In this document: positions 1-5,713 of the stretch, piece after piece
Numbering within the stretch: position 1 is the first letter of the stretch
How the letters are laid out: the number at the start of each line of letters is the position of its first letter
NCBI GenBank assembly: GCA_024763495.1
Contig: JANTFJ010000125.1
Span: 1 to 7,101 of the forward strand
Direction: 5' to 3'
Length of the DNA: 7,101 nucleotides
DNA from: Desulfobulbaceae bacterium
Lineage (GTDB): Bacteria > Desulfobacterota > Desulfobulbia > Desulfobulbales > SURF-16
Made by a program: the position numbers and the translations under genes
The notes under the pieces: generated by a model
The model's input: the letters and a program-made list of their open reading frames with translations, nothing else
Databases searched by the model: none
What the model was told of the DNA's origin: nothing

Positions 1-151
1 TTTTTGGATAGCGATCAATAAACCACACCTTGACTTTTGAGAAGGCACGGCCTGTAAGCGTTTCAGGGATGCCGCCATGTGCCCGTTTCAACGCTCGTGA
101 TAACACATCAGGTATATCGCGGCGTTTAAACGGGTGCAGGGTGGTGTTCAT
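1..151 (-). CDS. Unrecognised protein, N-terminal 50 codons, cut by window edge; possible mobile-element gene
   Basis: Reading leftward from an ATG at 149-151, the frame stays open for 50 codons to the edge, so the C-terminal part lies outside the window. The peptide begins MNTTLHPFKRRDIPDVLSRA and continues with a basic, moderately hydrophilic stretch that includes AHGGIPETLTGR and KVWFIDRYPK. It has no signal peptide and no membrane segment. I do not recognise the family. Two things suggest a real gene, possibly carried by a mobile element: the composition looks like protein, and diverged, stop-broken versions of the same 5' end occur at 5344-5420 and 6657-6763. An AGG about 11 bases upstream of the ATG is a weak ribosome binding site. 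A MITE is inserted 77 bp upstream (228-384). The alternative is that the open frame is chance reading through a dispersed non-coding repeat; the length and sequence favour coding, but the call is moderate. Confidence 0.5.
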   Translation of the reverse strand, partial: MNTTLHPFKRRDIPDVLSRALKRAHGGIPETLTGRAFSKVKVWFIDRYPK

Positions 152-219
152 GGAGCGCTTACCTTTTTTGTATTGCACCCGTTCGCTGTCTATGTCTTTT
201 TTCAAGGCACTTTATATAA

Positions 220-392
220 CCTTCGTCGTAACTACTCACACCATAAAACTCATAATCGTGAAAAACACCGAACTGTAACTGTTTACAGGGTGCCGGAGAT
301 TTTCGTCATCAGACCGGTGCCGCATATTAGTCATACGTAAACCGGACTGATGGCGGAAAGATTCAGTGACCTGTGAGCAGTTACCCTTCGTC
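220..392. mobile_element. 157-bp MITE-like element (228-384) with perfect 8-bp target-site duplication
   Basis: The terminal inverted repeats are GTAACTACTCACA at 228-240 and TGTGAGCAGTTAC at 372-384, 12 of 13 matching. The 8-mer CCTTCGTC lies immediately outside both ends (220-227 and 385-392) and is identical on each side, the signature of transposase-mediated insertion with an 8-bp duplication. The interior has no credible gene. It holds a long hairpin (301-318 with 341-358) and a small near-palindrome, CTGTAACTGTTTACAG, at 273-288, which resembles another element end. The element sits between the 3' end of the transporter gene and the 5' end of the left-edge gene. It is non-autonomous by size; its transposase is unknown. 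The ends are seen directly; the MITE label is inference. Confidence 0.8.
301..358. repeat. Long hairpin inside the MITE
   Basis: Positions 301-318 pair with 341-358 as an 18-bp stem with one A/A mismatch and two G-T wobbles, around a 22-base loop. The core arms are CATCAGACCGGT and ACCGGACTGATG. No T-run follows on either strand, so it is not a typical intrinsic terminator, though read-through from the transporter operon would place it in the mRNA 3' region. It is best read as part of the element's internal secondary structure. Confidence 0.65.
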
Positions 393-420
393 TCTGCGTG
401 AGTCAAGCCTGGCTCAGCCG

Positions 421-1890
421 TCAATCAGCGGAATTTTTAAAGTCAGGTAAAAAAAAGATTAACGCCATGCCGGGGATTGAACAGAGAAAACTGATACCGA
501 AAAAATATCCATACCCCAGCCAGGCGGCCAGGAATCCGCTGAAAGAGCCGGCAAAAACACCGCCGACACTCATAAGTCCAGTGCCGATCGCGTAATGGGC
601 TGCCTTGTATTGAAGGCGGCAGATTCGCATTAACAGGGTCATCAGGACTGCGGTGCCCAGTCCCCCGGAAAATTGATCAAAACCGTTTACCCAGGCAAGC
701 ATTATAATATCCTTCCAGGGAATAGCGCTGCCTGGAGAACCGGAAGAATGCAGCACCAGGAGATCATTAAACTTAAAAGCAAGAGCCATATAGAGGATAT
801 TGCTGAAATTCTGGGCCAGCAGAAAAGGCCAGATCATTTTGCGCAGACCAAAACGGCTGATCAGCCAGCCTCCCAGCAAAGCCCCGCTGATAGAGCAGGG
901 GAGTCCTACCCCGGCTGAAATCCAGCCATAATGTATTTTCATCCCCAGATCAATTATAAAAGGGGCCAGCATGGCTGATAACATGAATTCGCCGCTGCGC
1001 ACACAAATGACAAAAAGAATAATAGTTTTGATTTTTTCCTGATCTATAAAAGAGAAAAAAGCCCGGCCATAAAAATTATCCTGATTTTTATTTAATATTC
1101 TTTTTATTTTTTCTCTGCCCGCTATTATCAGAAAAAGACAGAAAACCAGGAAAACACCGACCAGGCCGGCAAAGAAAAAATTGCTGTAATCAAATACCTC
1201 AGAAGATAACGGCAAGGCTGAAGACAGCGCCGGTATAGATATGACAAATAATGATAATACGATAAGATACAGAGAAAAGTTTATTCTTTTCTTTATGCTT
1301 TCACAACGGGGAAGCCGGATAAAATGAAAGCAGTAAAGTCCGGATAAAATCAGACCTCCAGTCCCGAAGGCCAGGGACCAGCCCTGGGCGGCGCCGATTG
1401 TAATTATTATCCCGCTGCCGGTCATCATTGCCAGCCGGTAGGCCATAACCCGATAGCCGACAAACCTGGCCTGTCCCTCTTTATCCAGGGCCTCCAGGTA
1501 AAAACCGTCAATTGCCGTGTCGTGGGTAGCAGCCCCAAAGGCGCCGAGCAGAAAAAGCCCGGCAATAGCCGGTAACAGGAAGTCAAAAGGGAGCAGAGCG
1601 GTTATTAACAGAAATATTATGGCCAGAAAAACTTCAGTAATCAACAGCCATTTTCTCTTGGTCAGGTATTCATCAACAAAAGGAGCCCAGAGAAATTTGA
1701 AAATCCAGGGCAGGCCGAAGAGGGAGGTCAGGCCGACAGCCTGGAGAGAAACACCGCAATCGCGAAAAAAAAAGGAAGAAACAACCCTTATCAGGGAGTA
1801 GGGGAGGCCTTCAGCAAAATAGGAGGTAAAAACCCAGACGTAAGGACTTGTTTTTCTGTCGGAAAGGGAATGGTCACTCGACTGTTCCAC
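421..1890 (-). CDS. AmpG-like MFS permease (PAT family), third gene of the isoprenoid operon
   Basis: This is a 489-residue inner-membrane transporter of the AmpG/PAT branch of the major facilitator superfamily. The length matches E. coli AmpG (about 491). About 12-14 hydrophobic segments span the protein, with a charged loop near residues 257-288. Family-like features are SYFAEGLPYSL (23-33), GLPWIFKFLWAPFVDEY with the basic TKRKW after it (59-81), ATHDTAIDGFYLEAL (121-135), RFVGYRVMAYRLA (142-154), NGFDQF (402-407) and YKAAHYAIGTG (428-438). Known AmpG proteins import anhydro-muropeptides for peptidoglycan recycling; other PAT members carry acetyl-CoA or iron-chelating compounds, so the substrate here is open. 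The start is a GTG only 5 bp after the dxs stop. No ATG fits near the first membrane segment and no strong Shine-Dalgarno is visible, so translation is probably coupled to dxs. No clear terminator follows the TGA; a MITE begins 37 bp downstream. The family call is confident; the muropeptide role is inference. Confidence 0.85.
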   Translation of the reverse strand: MEQSSDHSLSDRKTSPYVWVFTSYFAEGLPYSLIRVVSSFFFRDCGVSLQAVGLTSLFGLPWIFKFLWAPFVDEYLTKRKWLLITEVFLAIIFLLITALLPFDFLLPAIAGLFLLGAFGAATHDTAIDGFYLEALDKEGQARFVGYRVMAYRLAMMTGSGIIITIGAAQGWSLAFGTGGLILSGLYCFHFIRLPRCESIKKRINFSLYLIVLSLFVISIPALSSALPLSSEVFDYSNFFFAGLVGVFLVFCLFLIIAGREKIKRILNKNQDNFYGRAFFSFIDQEKIKTIILFVICVRSGEFMLSAMLAPFIIDLGMKIHYGWISAGVGLPCSISGALLGGWLISRFGLRKMIWPFLLAQNFSNILYMALAFKFNDLLVLHSSGSPGSAIPWKDIIMLAWVNGFDQFSGGLGTAVLMTLLMRICRLQYKAAHYAIGTGLMSVGGVFAGSFSGFLAAWLGYGYFFGISFLCSIPGMALIFFLPDFKNSAD

Positions 1891-1895
1891 GCTGC

Positions 1896-3773
1896 TTAGT
1901 GACCGACCATTTCCATGGCCGCGCTGGTAATTGCCGCTGAGTCAATTTTGCATATTTTCCGCAGAACATCCTGGGAACCATGTTCAATAAAGCGGTCGCT
2001 GATGGCGAGCAGGCGGGTAGGAACCAGAATATTACGACTGCTGAGCAGCTCAAGAACAGCGCTGCCAAACCCCCCTTTCCGACAATTCTCTTCTATCGTC
2101 AGGACCCTGCCGGTGTCGGCGGCCCATTTGCAGATTAAGTCAGCATCAAGAGGTTTAACAAAGCGGGGGTTGATTACCGCAGCGGAAATTCCCAGCCTCT
2201 CCAGTCCTTCTGCCGCTTCAAGGGCAGGATAAACCCGATTACCCACCGGTAACAGCAGAATATCGGTTCCCCGGCACAGGACTTCTCCTTTGCCATACTC
2301 AAGTTTGATATATTCCCTGTCAAGCTTAACTCCCATGCCCTTTCCCCGGCAATAGCGGACAGCGGCAGGTCCGGGATAAAAAACAGCGGTATAGAGCATG
2401 TGCTGGAGTTCATTTTCATCCATGGGAGCCATAATTATCAGGTTTGGAATAAAACGTAAAAAAGCCAGGTCAAAAACGCCGTGATGAGTCGGGCCGTCAT
2501 CACCGACAACCCCGCTGCGATCAAGGGCAAAGGTGACCGGAAGATTAGGCAGGCAGACATCGTGAATAACCTGATCAAGGGCCCGCTGCATAAAGGTTGA
2601 ATAAATTGCAACTACCGGCAGGATTCCTTCCGTTGCCAGTCCGGCGGCAAAAGTTACCGCGTGTTGTTCGGCAATTCCCACATCAAAAAAACGATCCGGA
2701 AAAAGTTCGGCAAAACGACTTAAGCCGGTACCGGCAGGCATAGCCGCGGTAATAGCAACAATTCTCGGATCCTGTTCTGCCAGGCTGACAAGCGAATTCC
2801 CAAAGGCGCTTGTGTATGAAACCGGAGTTGCCGGAGAGGGCAGGGGACTGCCGGAGGCAATATCAAAGGGGCCGACGCCATGATAGGAACCCGGTTTTTT
2901 TTCAGCCGGAAGATACCCCTTACCCTTGGTGGTTAAGATATGAACTAAAACCGGCCCCTTACCGTAATCGCGGACATTTTCCAGGGTTTTAATCATTATC
3001 TCGACATTATGGCCGGGAATCGGGCCGACATATTCAAACTTTAAGGCCTCAAAAAGCGTTCCCGGAGTAAGAAAGCCCTTGAGACTTTCCTCACTTTTTT
3101 TCAAAAGCTGGAGAATATTTTCGCCGACATGGGGAAATGATTTAAGAAATGTTTCCATGTCCCGTTTAATCCGCTTCATGGATTTGCCGGTGAGCTTACG
3201 GCTTAAAAAACTGGACATTGCACCGACGTTTGGAGAAATAGACATTTCATTATCGTTTAAAATAACAATCAGGTCACTGCCCAGGCCGCCGGCCTGGTTC
3301 AAGCCTTCAAAAGCCATACCGCCGGTCATGGAACCATCACCGATGACAGCTATGGTTTTATGAGGATCACCTTTGAGCTGTTTAGCCGTAGAAATTCCAA
3401 GGCCCGCGGAAATAGAGGTGCTGCTGTGGCCGGTGTCAAAGGTATCGTAGATACTTTCTTCCTGTTTGGGAAAACCGCTTAACCCCTTGTATTGCCTAAG
3501 GGTATGAAATTTATCAGCCCGGCCGGTAATAAGTTTATGGGCGTAGCATTGATGCCCGACATCCCATATCAACTTGTCTTCCGGAGTATTAAAAACATAA
3601 TGCAGGGCCAGGGTAAGCTCCACAACCCCGAGACAGGGAGCCAGATGCCCCCCGGTTACTGCCACTGTATCGATGATGGTCCGGCGGATTTCCCTGGCCA
3701 GTAAAGGAAATTCCTTAGAGGATAACCGGCGTAAATCAACCGGTGATTTGATTTTTTCTAGTAATGAAGACAT
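1896..3773 (-). CDS. dxs: 1-deoxy-D-xylulose-5-phosphate synthase
   Basis: This is a cytoplasmic thiamine-diphosphate enzyme that condenses pyruvate and glyceraldehyde 3-phosphate to DXP with loss of CO2. It is the first step of the MEP isoprenoid pathway, and DXP also feeds thiamine and pyridoxal synthesis. At 625 residues it is full length (E. coli 620). Visible signatures: GGHLAP with His43 (41-46), WDVGHQCYAHK (70-80), the ThDP/Mg motif GDGSMTGG (145-152) with NDN at 173-175, the pyrimidine-domain glutamate in DVGIAEQHAV (Glu369), and DRSGVVGDDGPTHHG (418-432). The transketolase C-terminal domain follows from about residue 500. The ATG abuts the ispA stop (TAGATG), so translational coupling is expected; only a weak GGA lies upstream. 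No key residue is missing and no frameshift is seen. Confidence 0.97.
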   Translation of the reverse strand: MSSLLEKIKSPVDLRRLSSKEFPLLAREIRRTIIDTVAVTGGHLAPCLGVVELTLALHYVFNTPEDKLIWDVGHQCYAHKLITGRADKFHTLRQYKGLSGFPKQEESIYDTFDTGHSSTSISAGLGISTAKQLKGDPHKTIAVIGDGSMTGGMAFEGLNQAGGLGSDLIVILNDNEMSISPNVGAMSSFLSRKLTGKSMKRIKRDMETFLKSFPHVGENILQLLKKSEESLKGFLTPGTLFEALKFEYVGPIPGHNVEIMIKTLENVRDYGKGPVLVHILTTKGKGYLPAEKKPGSYHGVGPFDIASGSPLPSPATPVSYTSAFGNSLVSLAEQDPRIVAITAAMPAGTGLSRFAELFPDRFFDVGIAEQHAVTFAAGLATEGILPVVAIYSTFMQRALDQVIHDVCLPNLPVTFALDRSGVVGDDGPTHHGVFDLAFLRFIPNLIIMAPMDENELQHMLYTAVFYPGPAAVRYCRGKGMGVKLDREYIKLEYGKGEVLCRGTDILLLPVGNRVYPALEAAEGLERLGISAAVINPRFVKPLDADLICKWAADTGRVLTIEENCRKGGFGSAVLELLSSRNILVPTRLLAISDRFIEHGSQDVLRKICKIDSAAITSAAMEMVGH

Positions 3774-4661
3774 CTATTTAGTCCGGTAAAGAATATATTG
3801 GGCAAGCTCCCTGAGAGGATCACTGTGATTATCAAAGTTTTCCAGGGCGGCAATTGCCTGCTCAACAGCATCAGCCGCTTTTTTTCTTGTTTCTTCAACC
3901 CCGAAAAAAGCGGGATAGGTTGCCTTGTCATGTTCAGCATCGGAACCGGCAGCCTTGCCGAGTTCTTCAGTAGTTGATTCAACATTTAATAAATCGTCCT
4001 TGATCTGGAAAGCCAGGCCGATATTATTGCCATAGGTTGTCAGGGCAGTAAATTCCTGTTCAGTGGCCTGTCCGATTACCGCGCCAGCCTGAACGGCAGC
4101 GGTAATCAGGGCCCCGGTTTTACAACTGTGAAGATAGCGCAGGGTTTTAAAGGAAATATCTTTTCCTTCAGAGGCAATATCCAGGGCCTGACCACCGACC
4201 ATCCCCTGGGAACCGACGGCTCTGGCCACCAGGTTGATTATTCTTAACTTTTTTTCAGCACCCAGCTCGGCGGAGCAGGGTAAACTCAGTAATTCAAAAC
4301 CATAGGTCAACAGTCCGTCACCGGCCAAAATAGCCTCTGCCTCGCCGAAGACCTTGTGGCAGGTTGGCTTGCCGCGGCGCAGGTCATCATTGTCCATGGC
4401 CGGCAAATCATCATGAATTAATGAATAAGTGTGAATACATTCAAAAGCACAGGCTATGGGCATGAAGGGAGCCGGTTCTATTTTAAGGGCCTCGGCTGCG
4501 GCAATACAGAGAATCGGCCTTACCCTTTTTCCACCGGCAAAAAGGCTGTAGCGCATGGCTTCAACATGAGGGGCCAGAACTCCGCCTACTGCCGGCATAT
4601 TTTTTTCAAGGGCCTGTTCAACCAGATTTTTTTTATTTTTAAGATATGTTTTTATATCCAT
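3774..4661 (-). CDS. ispA: Farnesyl/geranylgeranyl diphosphate synthase (short-chain polyprenyl synthetase)
   Basis: The enzyme joins isopentenyl diphosphate head-to-tail to allylic diphosphates in the cytoplasm, giving the C15 or C20 precursor of undecaprenyl phosphate and quinone tails. The 295-residue protein matches IspA length. It shows GGKRVRP (43-49), the first aspartate-rich motif DDLPAMD (84-90) with the bacterial two-residue insertion followed by DDLRRGKPT (92-100), GGQALDI (156-162), the KTGAL segment (181-185), and the second aspartate-rich region FQIKDDLLNVE (218-228). In the last of these the usual third aspartate of DDxxD is Asn226, a variant I believe occurs in relatives. ATG 4661 follows a weak AAGTAAG. 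It is the first gene of the operon with dxs and the permease, and a candidate promoter with dyads lies upstream. Product length, C15 or C20, cannot be fixed by eye. Confidence 0.94.
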   Translation of the reverse strand: MDIKTYLKNKKNLVEQALEKNMPAVGGVLAPHVEAMRYSLFAGGKRVRPILCIAAAEALKIEPAPFMPIACAFECIHTYSLIHDDLPAMDNDDLRRGKPTCHKVFGEAEAILAGDGLLTYGFELLSLPCSAELGAEKKLRIINLVARAVGSQGMVGGQALDIASEGKDISFKTLRYLHSCKTGALITAAVQAGAVIGQATEQEFTALTTYGNNIGLAFQIKDDLLNVESTTEELGKAAGSDAEHDKATYPAFFGVEETRKKAADAVEQAIAALENFDNHSDPLRELAQYILYRTK

Positions 4662-4728
4662 TTTCTTACTTGTGGCCAGTGTCTTTAGCAGGTTGATGAC
4701 AGAACAGGAACAGCAACTTTACGTAAAA

Positions 4729-4754
4729 CATAAAGTTAAAAGAATAACTTTATG
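4729..4754. promoter_or_regulatory. 10-bp perfect inverted repeat, possible operator
   Basis: CATAAAGTTA (4729-4738) and TAACTTTATG (4745-4754) form a perfect dyad with a 6-bp spacer, just downstream of the candidate -10 and over the predicted start site of ispA transcription. A third AACTTTA lies at 4715-4721 and a fourth, TAAAGTT, at 4789-4795, giving four heptamers in about 80 bp. A repressor site is plausible, but no regulator gene is in view and AT-richness inflates such matches. Confidence 0.4.
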
Positions 4755-4784
4755 AATATATATATTTTTTGTAACCAGTTACAA
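4755..4784 (-). promoter_or_regulatory. Candidate sigma70-type promoter of the ispA-dxs-permease operon
   Basis: On the minus strand a -35-like TTGTAA (complement of 4779-4784) is followed after 18 bp by a -10-like TATATT (complement of 4755-4760). Transcription would start near 4748 and give a leader of about 87 nt before the ispA ATG. The region is very AT-rich, so chance matches are likely. Support comes from its place upstream of the operon and from two dyads that overlap the -35 and the start point. Confidence 0.4.
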
Positions 4785-4785
4785 A
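4768..4785. promoter_or_regulatory. 18-bp dyad TTTGTAAC-N2-GTTACAAA over the -35 region
   Basis: Two perfect 8-bp arms are separated by 2 bp, overlapping the candidate -35 of ispA. The compact symmetry is typical of a dimeric helix-turn-helix operator. The inner GTAAC also resembles the ends of the nearby mobile elements, so it could instead be a remnant of two abutting element ends. Confidence 0.35.
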
Positions 4786-4924
4786 TATTAAAGTTTGCAC
4801 TCATCAGGCGCTTAGGTCCCTAAACTAAACAATTTATTGTTTTGTGTGATTTTTGAGCATACATTACTCCAGACCTCGTTAAAGTACATACAATTAACTG
4901 CTGAAATACGGACAATTTATATCA

Positions 4925-4957
4925 CGTCATTCCGGCAGGTAGTCAGCCGGAATGACG
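4925..4957. repeat. Palindromic repeat, 12-bp arms
   Basis: CGTCATTCCGGC (4925-4936) and GCCGGAATGACG (4946-4957) pair perfectly around a 9-base loop. No T-run follows on either strand, which argues against an intrinsic terminator. The GTCATTCC type of arm is common in dispersed intergenic palindromes of many proteobacteria. It lies between xseB and ispA and would form a stable hairpin in any transcript joining them. Confidence 0.7.
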
Positions 4958-4975
4958 AAGTGAGTGTCCAATTAT

Positions 4976-5058
4976 GTAAATATTCGGGCTGGGTAAAAGC
5001 CTCCGCAGAAAGGGCATTCTCAGGCAGCCTCCTGGGTGCTTACCCGATGAGTAGTTAC
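4976..5058. mobile_element. 83-bp inverted-repeat element, degenerate MITE-like
   Basis: The right end, read on the minus strand, is GTAACTACTCATCGGGTAAGC; the left end on the plus strand is GTAAATATTCGGGCTGGGTAA, a recognisable but decayed match. Inner arms GGGTAA (4991-4996) and TTACCC (5040-5045) extend the fold. A 21-bp internal stretch at 5001-5021 is identical to 6958-6978, linking this element to the repeat unit downstream of xerC. No flanking duplication is found (CCAATTAT against CTTTTTTC), so the insertion is old or its borders are misjudged. It ends 31 bp past the xseB stop. Confidence 0.55.
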
Positions 5059-5089
5059 CTTTTTTCAGTTTTTAATTTGTCGAAAAGTT

Positions 5090-5314
5090 CTACTCTGATT
5101 TTTCAAAGGGGACAGTAGTTAAGGTATCATTTTTTTGGAGAAGCAAATCAACTTTTTGTTGAGATTCTTCCAGTTTCTGATTGCAGAACTCTGCCAGCTT
5201 AAACCCTTCATCAAACTTTTTCAATGAGTCCTCAAGGCTTAAATTCCCCTCTTCCAGTTCACTGGTGATTAATTCAAGTTTAGCCAGTGCGTTTTCAAAA
5301 GTTTTTTTTGCCAT
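5090..5314 (-). CDS. xseB: Exodeoxyribonuclease VII small subunit
   Basis: XseB is the small subunit that assembles with XseA into exonuclease VII, which degrades single-stranded DNA from both ends to short oligonucleotides in the cytoplasm. The 74-residue product is of normal size (E. coli 80) and has the family helical core: FENALAKLELITSELEEGN, then SLEDSLKKFDEGFKLAEFC and KLEESQQKVDLLLQK, which suits a coiled-coil helical hairpin. I chose the ATG at 5312-5314 because MAKKTFE is the usual start; an in-frame TTG at 5321-5323 would add three residues. No strong Shine-Dalgarno is seen. xseB commonly sits directly upstream of ispA; here 428 bp of repeats and control DNA lie between, and a mobile gene fragment begins 29 bp upstream where xseA might be expected. 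XseA is not in the window. Confidence 0.92.
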   Translation of the reverse strand: MAKKTFENALAKLELITSELEEGNLSLEDSLKKFDEGFKLAEFCNQKLEESQQKVDLLLQKNDTLTTVPFEKSE

Positions 5315-5343
5315 GTCAGTCAAAATTGGTATAGTTTATCAGC

Positions 5344-5420
5344 GTAAGCGCTCCATGAACACCACCCTGCAAGCGCTTCATCCCCTGTGATATACCGGGA
5401 TATCGCCGTCCGGGTATACT
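5344..5420 (+). pseudogene. 5' fragment of the left-edge gene, broken after 11 codons
   Basis: Positions 5344-5371 match the complement of 135-162 over 28 bases without a mismatch, covering the start codon and the bases just before it. The copy then diverges but stays alignable (ATACC and GGATATCGCC) to about 5420. From ATG 5355 it reads MNTTLQALHPL and stops at 5388-5390, so it cannot make the long product. It lies 29 bp from the xseB start on the opposite strand and may have carried away or replaced the original upstream DNA of xseB. Interpreting it as a gene fragment rather than a non-coding repeat depends on the left-edge frame being a true gene. Confidence 0.55.
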
Positions 5421-5535
5421 TTATTGAGCGTTATCTTATCAGGCAAACAGCAGCAATGCGGCTTAACCGGGTAATCAGCAGGTAACTATAATAAATGAAT
5501 TAATGATATTGGGCAATGCCTTTCAATGAAAATGC
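5421..5535. other. Intergenic stretch with no gene recognised
   Basis: I see no coding frame or RNA gene here. The only signal is GTAACTATAAT at 5482-5492, which begins like the mobile-element end motif but loses the match after eight bases and may be a decayed end. The last eight bases, GAAAATGC (5528-5535), are the left half of the probable target duplication of the next element. Confidence 0.4.
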
Positions 5536-5694
5536 GTAACTATTCAGCTGCACTTCATCTGCGCACGATCAGGCTGTCTTACACAGCACAAGTGTGCGGA
5601 GTTTATGCCCGAATGGGTGCCGGCCGGATAAAGCACAGCTAAAGCACACGGAGTCTCACTTCGTTCGCTTACCCCTGAATAGTTACGAAAACGC
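5528..5694. mobile_element. 151-bp MITE-like element (5536-5686) upstream of xerC, with 7/8 target duplication
   Basis: Perfect terminal inverted repeats GTAACTATTCAG (5536-5547) and CTGAATAGTTAC (5675-5686) bound 151 bp with no credible gene. The flanks are GAAAATGC (5528-5535) and GAAAACGC (5687-5694), an 8-bp direct repeat with one difference, the same duplication size as the element at 228-384. The xerC-side 51 bp (5636-5686) match the complement of 7051-7101 at 48 of 51 bases, so a second, inverted copy begins at the right edge of the window. It ends 27 bp before the xerC start codon, and its insertion must have replaced or separated the native upstream region. Confidence 0.75.
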
Positions 5695-5713
5695 TTTAAA
5701 GCAGGTATTAATC

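Noticed and set aside
54..162. Fold-back structure at the left edge (GTAAGCG with CGCTTAC; CCCGTTTCAACGC with GCGTTTAAACGGG)
   Set aside because: The stems lie in the open frame of the left-edge gene. The outer pair is not kept in the copy at 6657-6763, so I list the region as coding rather than as a separate hairpin element.
4827..4842. Small dyad AAACAAT-N2-ATTGTTT
   Set aside because: It is short, AT-rich and not positioned at a gene end or promoter, so it is likely chance.
4837..5118. 93-codon plus-strand frame between ispA and xseB
   Set aside because: It crosses the palindrome and the 83-bp element and overlaps the end of xseB; no protein-like conservation is apparent.
5315..5323. TTG start for xseB adding three residues
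   Set aside because: The ATG at 5312-5314 gives the usual MAKKTFE beginning of the family.
5594..5713. Upstream extension of the xerC reading frame by 40 codons
   Set aside because: These codons lie within and just past the MITE, and the protein match to Xer recombinases starts at ATG 5714, which has its own AGG.
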